Shown here piece by piece: positions 51,889-61,296 of a stretch of 64,000 nt of DNA (position 1 is its first letter; every line of letters starts with the position of its first letter). Under the pieces are notes generated by a model that saw nothing but the letters and a program-made list of their open reading frames with translations, had not been told where the DNA came from and searched no databases. The position numbers and the translations under genes are program-made. Source of the stretch: Woeseiaceae bacterium (GTDB taxonomy: Bacteria; Pseudomonadota; Gammaproteobacteria; Steroidobacterales; Woeseiaceae); NCBI GenBank assembly GCA_011772865.1, contig WVYQ01000020.1, forward strand, positions 141,298 to 205,297, in the 5' to 3' direction.

Positions 51889-53070
51889 TCAGTAAGGAAT
51901 CGTGCTCTCGACGATTTCCCACTTGCCGTCGCGCACCTGGTAGAACCTGAGATAGTCACCGCCCTGGTGTTTCGTGGCGCTGAATGACATCGAAGGACCT
52001 CCGAACGGATCCTCGTAGTAGTCGATGCTCTCCAGCGCTGCCAGTACCTTTTCCACGGTCAGGTCACGCCCGGCCGCCTCGAGCGCCCTGACGACAAGAT
52101 CGGCGCTCGTGTAACCGACAATCGACTGCGGAGCCGGCTCTTCGCCGAATCTGGAGACGTATTCCTCATACCAGTTGGCAAGCCAGGAACCGGGCTCGGC
52201 CGCCTTGAAATCCGGCACGTAGAACGATGATGCCGTATAAAGCCCCTCTGTCGACCCGTTCGCGGCACTCGCCACTTCGGCGACATAAGACACCATGTTG
52301 CTGATTATCGGCGCATTCCAGCCCGCGTCGCGCGCCGCAGCGTAGATCAGGATCGTGTCCTTGACCAGGGGTCCAAGCACCAGCATCTCACAGCCCGAGT
52401 TCTTGATCGCCGTGATCGTCCCGACAAAATCCGTCTCCGTGTTCTTGTGCCGGCCGACATACACGGACTCCAGGCCCAGTTCTTCTACCGCCTGTTCGTA
52501 GCCATGCAGATTTTCTTCGCCATAGTCATTTGCGATGGCCTGCAGACACACTTTGTTTATATTCTGCTTCTCGACCATGTAACGCATGCCGCCACGAACC
52601 TGATCGCGGTAACTCACGAAGTAGCTGAACTTCATGGGATGCAAGGGTTCGTACATCTGCACGGCTCCCGTCAGCGGGAACAGGCTCGGCACATCAACCT
52701 CAAACATTTTCGGCATCAATGCGATATTCATGGGCGTGCCCATCGCGCCTACCATCAGAAAGATGTCGTCGACATTGAGCAACTTGTTGGTCGCCTTGAC
52801 GGCCATTGGCATCTGGTACTGCGTATCCTCGACGATAAATTCGATCGTGCGCCCATGAATACCGCCGGCAGAATTGACATCGTCGAACCGCATGCGTTGC
52901 CCGTTGCTGGACGGCACGCCCCAGATCGCGAGGACACCGGAAAGATCGTTGTGCGAACCGATGACGATCGTGTCGTCGGTCACGCCGCGCGGCGCGTCGC
53001 CCGCGGTTTCCACCGACTCACCGCCGCAGCCGAACGAGAACAGTGGAAGTAACAAGATCAGCTTTCTCAT
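51889..53070 (-). CDS. LIV-type ABC transporter substrate-binding lipoprotein
   Basis: A 393-residue periplasmic binding protein of the branched-chain amino acid type (Peripla_BP_6), with a lipoprotein signal (LILLLPLFSFGCGG). GVTDDTIVIGSHNDLSGVLA is the family opening and GIHGRTIEFIVEDTQYQ follows. The start at 53070 has GAGGG upstream; the track start 53094 adds eight residues. It follows the acyl-CoA synthetase gene by 20 bases and supplies the LivHMGF permease. The ligand may be an acid that is then CoA-activated. Confidence 0.85.
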   Translation of the reverse strand: MRKLILLLPLFSFGCGGESVETAGDAPRGVTDDTIVIGSHNDLSGVLAIWGVPSSNGQRMRFDDVNSAGGIHGRTIEFIVEDTQYQMPMAVKATNKLLNVDDIFLMVGAMGTPMNIALMPKMFEVDVPSLFPLTGAVQMYEPLHPMKFSYFVSYRDQVRGGMRYMVEKQNINKVCLQAIANDYGEENLHGYEQAVEELGLESVYVGRHKNTETDFVGTITAIKNSGCEMLVLGPLVKDTILIYAAARDAGWNAPIISNMVSYVAEVASAANGSTEGLYTASSFYVPDFKAAEPGSWLANWYEEYVSRFGEEPAPQSIVGYTSADLVVRALEAAGRDLTVEKVLAALESIDYYEDPFGGPSMSFSATKHQGGDYLRFYQVRDGKWEIVESTIPY

Positions 53071-53090
53071 AGTCGGACCCTCTATCCGAT

Positions 53091-54920
53091 TCACGCACTC
53101 GCACTGTACATACTATCAATCAATTCGGCGTACTTTTCGCTGACGAAGCTTCTTTTGAGCTTCATCGTCGGCGTCAGCTCCTCATCCTCGGCGGTTAACA
53201 GTACATCGATCAGGCGAAACTTCTTGACCTGTTCGACACTGGAAAAGCCACTGTTGACTCGTGTGACTTCACTATCGATCAACCCGATGACCTCTGGACG
53301 CGCACACAGCGACCGATAATCCGTGAAGGGAACCGAATGCGTTTGCGCGTAGTGCTCGACATTCTCCTGATCGATCATGATCAGACAGGTCAGGAATTTG
53401 CGTTGGTCGCCAATAATAACCGCATCCGAAATATACGGCGAAAACTTGAGCTCGTTTTCCATGACAGATGGCGTGATGTTCTTGCCGCCCGCCGTGATGA
53501 TGATGTCTTTGAGTCGATCAGTAATCGAAAGGTTGCCTTCTTCATCCAGCTCGCCAACATCGCCAGTATGGATCCAGCCATCGACGATGGTCTCCGCCGT
53601 CTTTTCGGGAAGATTCAGGTATCCCGAGAACTGGCCATCGGATCGCGCAACGATTTCGCCATTGCCGTCAATTCGTACCTCGGTTCCAGGCATGGCCGGG
53701 CCAACCGTGCCGAAGCGAAACTTGCCTTCGCGCGTACTCGTTACGATACCGAGCTCCGTCTGCCCCCAGAGCTCGTCGATCGCGATGCCCATGGCCAGGA
53801 ACCACCTTAGCAGCGCCGGCGAAATCGGCGCCGCACCCGAGCAGGCATTGCTTGCCCGATCCAGACCGAGCACTTTCTTGATGTTGCTGAAGACGAGTGC
53901 GTCAGCTACCGCATATTGCAGGCGATCCAGGCCAGATACCGCTCGTCCGGAAACAATATTGTCGGCGCGGCGCATACCGACCTGCATCGCCCATGCATAG
54001 GCTTTTCGACCGATCCAGGTCGCCTCGGACATCGCGGTCGTCACACGGGAGTAAAACTTTTCCCACACCCTCGGCACGGCAAACACATAGGTCGGAGACA
54101 CTTCCTGCAAGTTTTGCATGACGGTCTCGGGACTTTCGGCAAAGTTGATCGTGGCGCCGTGAGCCATCGGCAACCAGCACGAGAAGACACGCTCTGCGAT
54201 ATGGCACAGCGGCAGGTAGGTCAGCAATTCATCTTCGGCACCCTGCCTCAGGTATTCGGGAGCAATCGACATCTGGAACATGATGTAGCGCTGCGACAGC
54301 ATGGCGCCTTTAGGCATACCGGTCGTTCCTGACGTGTATACGAGTGCGGCAAGGTCGTCGCCGCTGCCTTTTTCCGCAATGCTCTCGATCAATCCTTCAT
54401 TGTTCTTCCCGAAGTCCCGGCCAATCTCGAAAAGGTGGTCGATCGGTGCAACCTTGGCATGATTGAAATCGCGCAGCCCTGTCCAGTCAAACACGAAAAC
54501 GCGCTCGATATTGGGTAGCTTTTCTTCGATCTCGAGGTACTTGTCGAGCTGTTCCTCGTCCTCGGCAAACAGGAAGCGACAGTTCGAATCGGTCAGCGTG
54601 TGCTCGACCTGCCGCGACTGGTAGGTCGGATAGATGCCGTTGACAACCCCGCCTGCGAGCATCGATCCGATGTCCGCCCACAGCCACTCGCGGCAATCCT
54701 CACTCTGGATCGATACGACATCGCCGCGCTCGAGGCCAAGCGCCAACAAGCCCCAGGCGATCTCGAACGCACGGTTGCGGTAGTCCGCCCAGGTGTAGCT
54801 CTGCCAGATCCCGAAGTCTTTTTCGCGCATCGCGACACGGTCGCCGCGCTCCAGGGACTTCTTCAGGAACAATTTGGGCAGCGTGTCGCAGCCATCGACG
54901 AGAACCGTCTTGGCGTTCAT
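53091..54920 (-). CDS. Long-chain acyl-CoA synthetase (AMP-forming)
   Basis: A 609-residue ANL-family ligase. The P-loop-like motif is LVYTSGTTGMPKGAMLSQ, later motifs are ELWGQTELGIVTST and GWIHTGDVGELDEEGNLSIT, with DRLKDIIITAGGKNITPSVM near the end. It activates a carboxylate to its CoA thioester through an acyl-adenylate. The length and N-terminus (TLPKLFLKKSLERGDRVAM) match the long-chain group. Its ATG overlaps the livF stop, so it belongs to the transporter operon. Confidence 0.87.
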   Translation of the reverse strand: MNAKTVLVDGCDTLPKLFLKKSLERGDRVAMREKDFGIWQSYTWADYRNRAFEIAWGLLALGLERGDVVSIQSEDCREWLWADIGSMLAGGVVNGIYPTYQSRQVEHTLTDSNCRFLFAEDEEQLDKYLEIEEKLPNIERVFVFDWTGLRDFNHAKVAPIDHLFEIGRDFGKNNEGLIESIAEKGSGDDLAALVYTSGTTGMPKGAMLSQRYIMFQMSIAPEYLRQGAEDELLTYLPLCHIAERVFSCWLPMAHGATINFAESPETVMQNLQEVSPTYVFAVPRVWEKFYSRVTTAMSEATWIGRKAYAWAMQVGMRRADNIVSGRAVSGLDRLQYAVADALVFSNIKKVLGLDRASNACSGAAPISPALLRWFLAMGIAIDELWGQTELGIVTSTREGKFRFGTVGPAMPGTEVRIDGNGEIVARSDGQFSGYLNLPEKTAETIVDGWIHTGDVGELDEEGNLSITDRLKDIIITAGGKNITPSVMENELKFSPYISDAVIIGDQRKFLTCLIMIDQENVEHYAQTHSVPFTDYRSLCARPEVIGLIDSEVTRVNSGFSSVEQVKKFRLIDVLLTAEDEELTPTMKLKRSFVSEKYAELIDSMYSASA

Positions 54921-55690
54921 CGCCAGGTCTTCCTCTTCTTCCAGCGTCGCCGGCCACGCACGCCCTCCTCCTTCTTGCCGAGATAGAACTCCTTGATATC
55001 CTCGCTTTCGATCAGGTGCTCCGAAGGCCCGTCCATGACCATTCCCCCGACCTCCATGACGTAGCCACGATCCGATACCTGCAGCGCGACATTCGCATTC
55101 TGTTCAACGAGCAGGATTGTGAGGCCCTGCTCATCGTTGAGTCGACTGATGATCTCGAAAATTTCCTTTACGAGAACCGGCGACAGGCCGAGGGACGGCT
55201 CATCGAGCATCAGCAGACGCGGCCGCGCCATGAAGCCGCGGCCGATCGCGAGCATTTGCTGCTGTCCCCCGGAGAGGTAGGCGGCCATTCTGTCGTCAAG
55301 CTGTTTGAGCGCCGGGAAGTAGCCGTATACGGTTTCGACGTCTTTCGCGATGGCATCTTTATCGCTGCGATTGAAAGCCCCCATCGCCAGGTTTTCTGCG
55401 ACGGTCAGGAACGGGAACACTTCGCGCCCCTCGGGGACGTGCGCGATTCCCTTGCGCGCCACCCAGTCCGGATCACGACACTGTATTTGCTCCCCGTCGA
55501 GCAATACCTGGCCCTTGTTGCTGTCCAGTGCCCCGGTTGCAGTCTTCAGCAGTGTCGTCTTGCCGGCGCCGTTGGCGCCCAGCACCGCGACTATCTCGCC
55601 TTCATCGACATTCAGGCTGACGCCGCGAATCGCCATTATCGGGCCGTAGTAGGTCTCGATATTGCGCAACTCCAGCAACGGCGCGGTCAT
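54917..55690 (-). CDS. livF: LIV-type ABC transporter ATPase LivF
   Basis: A 257-residue ATPase with Walker A VLGANGAGKTTLLKTATG, signature YLSGGQQQMLAIGRGF, Walker B LLMLDEPSLGLSP and the switch histidine region LLVEQNANVAL. LivF type is told from LivG by its order and by the VEQN motif. The C-terminus has an extra basic tail (EEGVRGRRRWKKRKTWR). Overlaps with both neighbours are 4-base ATGA junctions. Confidence 0.9.
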   Translation of the reverse strand: MTAPLLELRNIETYYGPIMAIRGVSLNVDEGEIVAVLGANGAGKTTLLKTATGALDSNKGQVLLDGEQIQCRDPDWVARKGIAHVPEGREVFPFLTVAENLAMGAFNRSDKDAIAKDVETVYGYFPALKQLDDRMAAYLSGGQQQMLAIGRGFMARPRLLMLDEPSLGLSPVLVKEIFEIISRLNDEQGLTILLVEQNANVALQVSDRGYVMEVGGMVMDGPSEHLIESEDIKEFYLGKKEEGVRGRRRWKKRKTWR

Positions 55691-56460
55691 TCGGTGACCC
55701 CCAGGTAGGCGCTTTGCACGTCTGGATTCTCGCGAACCTCATCGGGAGAACCGATCGCCAGTAACTTGCCATGGTTGATGGCCATGACGCGATCCGCAAC
55801 CTGCCCGACGAGGTTCATGTCGTGCTCGACCATGACAAGCGTTACGCCGAGATCGTGCTTTACATCGTCGAGGTAGAACGAAATGTCATCGGTCTCTTCG
55901 TTATTGAGACCCGAGGCAGGCTCATCGAGCAGTAGCAGTGTCGGCTCGGCGCAGAGAGCCCGCGCCAATTCGACATTCTTGCGCGCGCCGTAGGGAAGAT
56001 CGGCGATCCGCTCGTCGCGATATTGGGTAATTTCGAGCAGGTCGATGATGTCTTCGACCTTCTCGCGGTGCTCGATCTCGCGCTTGCGCACGCCCGGCCA
56101 GAACAAGAAATTGCTGAATGGGTTCCTGTGCATGTGCGCGTGCCGCCCTACGAGCAGGTTCTGCAAGACCGTGGCATGCTCGAACAGCTCGATATTCTGG
56201 AAGGTTCGGCCGATGCCGGCGCTGACGACCCTGTGCGCAGGCAGATCGAGGAGATTCTGTCCGCCGTAATGAATCGTTCCGTTTGTCGGCTCGTACAGCC
56301 GGCTGATCAGGTTGAAGATCGTGCTTTTGCCGGCGCCGTTCGGGCCGATGATTGCAAACGTCTCGCCAGGCTCGACGTCGAAGGATACGTCGTCCACCGC
56401 GTGCACACCACCGAACTCGATCGACAGGTTCTTTACAGAAAGGGTCCGTGCCGAGCTCAT
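55687..56460 (-). CDS. livG: LIV-type ABC transporter ATPase LivG
   Basis: A 257-residue ATPase with Walker A IIGPNGAGKSTIFNLIS, signature LPYGARKNVELARALC (degenerate LSGGQ, as usual for LivG), Walker B LLLLDEPASGLNN and the VMVEHDMNLVGQV switch. The track ORF begins far upstream at 56886; the real ATG at 56460 overlaps the livM stop as ATGA. Confidence 0.9.
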   Translation of the reverse strand: MSSARTLSVKNLSIEFGGVHAVDDVSFDVEPGETFAIIGPNGAGKSTIFNLISRLYEPTNGTIHYGGQNLLDLPAHRVVSAGIGRTFQNIELFEHATVLQNLLVGRHAHMHRNPFSNFLFWPGVRKREIEHREKVEDIIDLLEITQYRDERIADLPYGARKNVELARALCAEPTLLLLDEPASGLNNEETDDISFYLDDVKHDLGVTLVMVEHDMNLVGQVADRVMAINHGKLLAIGSPDEVRENPDVQSAYLGVTE

Positions 56461-57533
56461 CGCATACGCTCCGTCTTGAGGTATGACTTCTGCCGCACGA
56501 ACGACGACTTGCGGTAATAAGGAAACGTTTCGAAGAAAAATCGAATCTTCATCCAACGCCCGTAAAGCCCGGCTGGCTCGAAGACGATGACGAGCACGAT
56601 GATCATGCCGAACAACAAAGGCTCCAGCCCCGCAGTCTGCCCGATCGCTGGCGGCAGCGCGCCCTTGAGGAAGCTCAGTCCCACGGGCAGCAGCGAGATC
56701 ACGATCGCGCCGAGAATCGCTCCCAGTATCGTGCCGAGGCCGCCAACCACGATCATTAGCAGCAGTTTGAGTGATTCGAGAACACCGAAGACGTCCGGTG
56801 CCAGGTACGTCAGGTGGTGGGCGAGCAGCGCGCCGGCCAATCCGGTGATGGCCGCGCTGATACCGAACGACTGAATCTTGACCCACTCGACGTTCACGCC
56901 CAGGCAGCGCGCGGATAGTTCCGAGTCACGAACTGCAACAAAAGAACGCCCGGTCGGGCTGCGAAACAGGTTGGCCGCGCCGACAACAACGAACAGTGCG
57001 AACAGCAGGTCGACATAGTATTGCTGCCAGACCTCGGTCAGCGGGACACCGAAAACTTGCAGCGCTGGCACGGCATATCCCATGTGTCCGCCCGTAACGG
57101 ACGACCACTCGCCGAACAAGGTCTCGATCAGGATCCCGAATGCGAGTGTCGCGATCGCCAGGTAGAAACCGTGCATCTTGGACGCTGAGCGGCCCAATGC
57201 CATTCCGACCAGTCCGGCAATAGCTGTGCTGGTCAGAATCGACAACAGGAACGGAAAGCCGACAGTCAACAGGACTGAGTGCGCGTATGCGCCTATTCCA
57301 AGGAATCCGGCATGACCAAAACTGACCTGTCCCGTGTGGCCCGTCAGTAGCATCAGGCCGATTCCGGCGATCGCGTACACGAGCAACAGGCCGAGTTCCG
57401 CCAGGTAATAGTCCTGTAGGAACAGCGGTGCTGCGAGCAGGAAGATGACGACGATCGAAACACGCACTTTTTCCCCGGTCTTCGCGAGAAAGCGTATGTC
57501 GTCGTTATAAGCGGTCTTGAACAGGAACTGCAT
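56457..57533 (-). CDS. livM: LIV-type ABC transporter permease LivM
   Basis: A 358-residue permease with about nine to ten helices. It shows the family stretch GLMLLTGHTGQVSFGHAGFLGIGAY (quoted in parts: GLMLLTGHTGQVSFGHAGF) and IVVGGLGTILGAILGAI, the coupling-helix region. It follows livH by three bases and couples to livG. Confidence 0.88.
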   Translation of the reverse strand: MQFLFKTAYNDDIRFLAKTGEKVRVSIVVIFLLAAPLFLQDYYLAELGLLLVYAIAGIGLMLLTGHTGQVSFGHAGFLGIGAYAHSVLLTVGFPFLLSILTSTAIAGLVGMALGRSASKMHGFYLAIATLAFGILIETLFGEWSSVTGGHMGYAVPALQVFGVPLTEVWQQYYVDLLFALFVVVGAANLFRSPTGRSFVAVRDSELSARCLGVNVEWVKIQSFGISAAITGLAGALLAHHLTYLAPDVFGVLESLKLLLMIVVGGLGTILGAILGAIVISLLPVGLSFLKGALPPAIGQTAGLEPLLFGMIIVLVIVFEPAGLYGRWMKIRFFFETFPYYRKSSFVRQKSYLKTERMR

Positions 57534-57536
57534 CGC

Positions 57537-58415
57537 TCAGACCTTCTTTTGGTAAGTCTGCGGAATCAGGCCCTCGGGCCTGACGAACAGGACCAGCAGC
57601 ATCACGACATAGGCGGACACGCCCTTGATGCCAGGCAGGAAGTAATCTGCGAACGGCTCGATGATTCCGATCAGGATGCAACCGAGCAGCGCCCCGTAGA
57701 TGGAACCGAACCCACCGACGATGGCGCCCGCCAGGGCCTTGATGCCGAGAAAACCGATTGTCGTATCGACCTGGGTCACGGGCGCCAGCAATGCGCCGGC
57801 GGCGGCGGCGATGAAAGCGCCGATCGCCCAGGTTGCTGATACGAGGCGCTTGACCGGAATCCCCATGTAGTAGGCCGCGAGCTGGTTTTGCGACGCGGCT
57901 TGCATGGCCACCCCGAATCGCGTGCGACGGAAGAACAGTCGTATCGCGATGACGAAGATTACGGTCGCCATAATGATGATCAGCCGGTCATAATTGATTT
58001 CGATCATGTCTCCGACGACAAGCTTGCCATCGAACGGGGCGTCCACAGAACGAGCGTTCCAGCCGAAAATCATTCCCGCCAGGGCGCGAAAAATGAAGCC
58101 GAAGGCGACAGTCAGGATAAAAATACTCGCCTGCGACTCGCCGATGATGCGGCGCATGATTTGCGCGTCAACGATATAGCCGACGACGGCAATCGCCATG
58201 CAGCCGACCAGAAAAGACGACCAGAATCCCCAGCCCAGCGCTTCGGACAGCGTGAGCACCGCGAAGGCTCCGAGCATCATGAACTCACCGTGCGCGAAGT
58301 TTACGACCTCGGTCGCCTTGTAGATCAGGACGAACCCCAGCGCGATCAGGCCGTATGCACAGCCCTGCGCGACGCCCGTAATGGCGAGATGAACGACGTC
58401 ACTCAGTGGTAACAA
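57537..58415 (-). CDS. livH: LIV-type ABC transporter permease LivH
   Basis: A 292-residue permease with about eight helices, beginning VVHLAITGVAQGCAYGLIAL and carrying EVVNFAHGEFMMLGAF and ALAGAIVGGFGSIYGALLGC, all LivH hallmarks. It starts with TTG preceded by a GGGGGG run. First gene of the importer operon livH-M-G-F-acyl-CoA synthetase-binding protein. Confidence 0.88.
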   Translation of the reverse strand: MLPLSDVVHLAITGVAQGCAYGLIALGFVLIYKATEVVNFAHGEFMMLGAFAVLTLSEALGWGFWSSFLVGCMAIAVVGYIVDAQIMRRIIGESQASIFILTVAFGFIFRALAGMIFGWNARSVDAPFDGKLVVGDMIEINYDRLIIIMATVIFVIAIRLFFRRTRFGVAMQAASQNQLAAYYMGIPVKRLVSATWAIGAFIAAAAGALLAPVTQVDTTIGFLGIKALAGAIVGGFGSIYGALLGCILIGIIEPFADYFLPGIKGVSAYVVMLLVLFVRPEGLIPQTYQKKV

Positions 58416-58463
58416 TACGCCCCCCTGTTCTTATTATTTTGCGGCACCGAATGTCAGCGCCGA

Positions 58464-59762
58464 TCAGCTGGCCTTGCGCAAATCTTTGGCCAGCTTTCTT
58501 ATGGTGTTGCCAGTCACTTCGAGGGCCTCTGCCAGCACCTCCGGCTCAATGGTCAGCGGCGGCAGAAACCGTATCACGTTGCCTCGCACACCACAGGTCA
58601 AAAGGAGCACGCCTTGAGTCAAGGCGTCCGCCGCAACGGCCATCGTCAGGTCGGCATCCGGGCTGTCCGGGTCACCGTCTCTGACAAATTCGATGGCGGA
58701 CATCGCGCCGGTGATACGGATATGCCCGATGCAATTCGTCTCCGCCTGCAACTGCTCGGCCCATTCTTCGATCTGGCGGCCTATCGCCTTCGCCTTGCCA
58801 CAGAGATCTTCTTCCGCGATGACATCGAGCACCGCCAGGCCCGCGGCGCAGCCTATCGGCGAGCCTCCGAAGGTGCTGCCGAGACCACCCGGATCCACGG
58901 CGTCCATAATGTCGGCCTTGCCGATGACCCCGGCCAACGGGAAACCACCCGCGATGCTCTTGGCGACGGGCATGAGGTCGGGCTCGACGCCGGCCTGCTC
59001 GCAAGCAAACAACGTACCCGTGCGTCCGAAGCCGGTCTGGACTTCGTCGATGATCAGCACGATGCCATGCCGGTCGCATTGCTCCCGCAGGGCTTGGAGG
59101 AATTCCGCAGGTGCCGGATAGAAGCCGCCCTCGCCCTGCACGGGCTCGACGATCATGGCGGCGATTCGGGACGGCTCGACGTCGGACTTGAACAAGGTTT
59201 GCAACGCATTCAGGGCGTCCGCCACCGATACCCCGTGGTACTCGATCGGAAAGGGCACGTGAAAGACCTCGGCCGGAAACGGCCCGAACCCCGCCTTGTA
59301 GGGCACGACTTTGCCGGTCAGCGCCATGCCCATCATCGTGCGGCCGTGAAAGGCCCCCGAAAACGCAATAATGCCGCTACGCCCGGTGTGTTTTCGCGCA
59401 ATTTTTACTGAATTTTCAACAGCTTCAGCGCCAGTATTCACGAAGATTGTCTTTTTTCGCGTAGGACCCGGTGCCGCCTTGTTGAGGCGTTCGGCCAACC
59501 TGACGTACACATCATAAGGTGTGACCTGGAAACAGGTGTGAGTAAAGCGATCGAGTTGCGCCTTGACCGCGGCCACGACCCTGGGGTGGTTGTGACCGGT
59601 TGCGACTACCGCAATGCCGGTTGCCAGGTCGATGTAGCGGTTGCCCTCGACATCCCAGATCTCGGCATTCCTCGCCTTGTCGGCAAAGACACCCGTCAGG
59701 ATACCCACGCCGCGCGGCGTCTCGCTGCCTCGGATTTCGAGCAGTTCTTTATTCGTTGTCAC
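58464..59762 (-). CDS. gabT: 4-aminobutyrate-type class III aminotransferase
   Basis: A 432-residue PLP enzyme. The PLP lysine is in LMPVAKSIAGGFPLAGV, with IIDEVQTGFGRTGTLFACE and FVNTGAEAVENSVKIAR also clear. It matches 4-aminobutyrate / 5-aminovalerate transaminases; related specificities cannot be excluded. It is divergent from an aldehyde dehydrogenase that could use its semialdehyde product, an arrangement that fits amine or amino acid degradation. Confidence 0.85.
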   Translation of the reverse strand: MTTNKELLEIRGSETPRGVGILTGVFADKARNAEIWDVEGNRYIDLATGIAVVATGHNHPRVVAAVKAQLDRFTHTCFQVTPYDVYVRLAERLNKAAPGPTRKKTIFVNTGAEAVENSVKIARKHTGRSGIIAFSGAFHGRTMMGMALTGKVVPYKAGFGPFPAEVFHVPFPIEYHGVSVADALNALQTLFKSDVEPSRIAAMIVEPVQGEGGFYPAPAEFLQALREQCDRHGIVLIIDEVQTGFGRTGTLFACEQAGVEPDLMPVAKSIAGGFPLAGVIGKADIMDAVDPGGLGSTFGGSPIGCAAGLAVLDVIAEEDLCGKAKAIGRQIEEWAEQLQAETNCIGHIRITGAMSAIEFVRDGDPDSPDADLTMAVAADALTQGVLLLTCGVRGNVIRFLPPLTIEPEVLAEALEVTGNTIRKLAKDLRKAS

Positions 59763-59841
59763 CTTATTCCTCCGGCCACTCCATAACAGGCCACATGCTC
59801 CGTTTTAGGATATCATTCGCGCCTCGCGAAGGAGGACCAGC

Positions 59842-61281
59842 ATGCGCGAAATGCTCAAATTCTATATCGACGGCGAGTGGGTCGATCCCGTCACGCCAAA
59901 CCCTTTTGATGTCATCAACCCTGCAACCGAGGAAGTTTGCGGGAGGATAAGCCTCGGCTCGGCCGCCGACGTCGATATTGCGGTCGCCGCCGCAAGGCGG
60001 GCATTCGAATCGTACTCGCAGACGACGCGCGAAGATCGGTTGGAATTGCTCGAGGCAATCCTGGCCGAATTCGCCAAACGCCATGACGAGGTTGCCGAGG
60101 CCATCATGGAAGAAATGGGTGCGCCCTGGGGTCTCGCCAGGAATGCCCAGGCGGCAAGTGGCCCGCAGCACATCAAGGCCGCCATTAGGGCACTGAAGAA
60201 TTTCGAATTTGAGGAGCGCAACCGGACGACGTTGATCGTCAAGGAACCCATCGGTGTCTGCGGTCTGATTACGCCCTGGAACTGGCCGATGAACCAGACC
60301 GCGGTCAAGGTTGCGCCCGCACTTGCGGCGGGATGCACGATGGTCCTCAAGCCGAGTGAAATCGCACCGTTTGACGCGATGATCTTTGCCGAGATACTCG
60401 ATGCTGCCGGCACGCCCGCCGGCGTGTTCAACCTGGTCAATGGCGATGGGCCGGGTGTCGGTACCGCATTGAGCCAGCATCCTGGCATCGACATGATGTC
60501 GTTTACGGGGTCGACTCGGGCCGGCGTTCTCGTCGCCCAGAATGCCGCACCGACGGTCAAGCGCGTGGCGCAGGAGCTTGGCGGCAAGTCGGCAAACATC
60601 ATCCTCGACGACGCCGACTTCGGCAACGCTGTGAAAAATGGTGCGTCTGACGTGTTCGAAAACACGGGCCAGTCCTGTGATGCGCCCTCGCGGATGCTCG
60701 TCCCCAAAGAGCGTATGGAAGAAGCTGCCGCGCTTGCCGCATCGGTTGCCGCGGCAACGGTCGTTGGCGACCCGCGCAGCGAGGACACCGAGGTCGGGCC
60801 GCTGGTCTCGGATGTGCAGTGGAAAAAGGTCCAGGACCTGATTCAGAAAGGTATCGATGAGGGCGCCACATTGGCCGCCGGGGGAACAGGGAAACCGGAG
60901 GGGCTCGACAAGGGATATTTTGTCAGGCCGACCGTGTTCGCCAACGTCAGCAATGACATGACGATCGCCCGGGAGGAAATCTTCGGGCCAGTGCTGTCGA
61001 TCATCCCTTACGAGGATGAAGACGACGCTGTAAAGATCGCCAATGACACCCTTTACGGCCTGTCGGGCTACGTATCTTCGGGTGATCTCGACAGGGCTCG
61101 AAGCGTTGCCGCACGAATGCGCACAGGCATGGTCCACATTAACGGTGCGCAGCTCGACTCCATGGCGCCTTTCGGCGGCTACAAGCAGTCCGGTAACGGC
61201 CGGGAATGGGGTACCCATGGCCTCGAGGAATTTCTCGAGGTCAAATCGATTTTTGGCTTTGACGCCGGCAACAAGGACTAG
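59842..61281 (+). CDS. Aldehyde dehydrogenase (NAD(P)+)
   Basis: A 479-residue aldehyde dehydrogenase. The catalytic cysteine is in FENTGQSCDAPSRMLV, the general-base glutamate in QELGGKSANIILDD, and the cofactor motif is FTGSTRAGV. ITPWNWPMNQTAVKVAPALA is the family oxyanion/asparagine region. GAAGGAGG precedes the ATG. Specificity may be for an amino- or carboxy-aldehyde given the divergent gabT. Confidence 0.88.
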   Translation: MREMLKFYIDGEWVDPVTPNPFDVINPATEEVCGRISLGSAADVDIAVAAARRAFESYSQTTREDRLELLEAILAEFAKRHDEVAEAIMEEMGAPWGLARNAQAASGPQHIKAAIRALKNFEFEERNRTTLIVKEPIGVCGLITPWNWPMNQTAVKVAPALAAGCTMVLKPSEIAPFDAMIFAEILDAAGTPAGVFNLVNGDGPGVGTALSQHPGIDMMSFTGSTRAGVLVAQNAAPTVKRVAQELGGKSANIILDDADFGNAVKNGASDVFENTGQSCDAPSRMLVPKERMEEAAALAASVAAATVVGDPRSEDTEVGPLVSDVQWKKVQDLIQKGIDEGATLAAGGTGKPEGLDKGYFVRPTVFANVSNDMTIAREEIFGPVLSIIPYEDEDDAVKIANDTLYGLSGYVSSGDLDRARSVAARMRTGMVHINGAQLDSMAPFGGYKQSGNGREWGTHGLEEFLEVKSIFGFDAGNKD

Positions 61282-61296
61282 GAACGGAAGTACCGC

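Noticed and set aside
59805-59820. TTTTAGGATATCATTC upstream of the aldehyde dehydrogenase as another regulon palindrome
   Set aside because: Only one half (TTAG) fits; the other half reads ATTC rather than CTAA and the genes are not sulfur-related.
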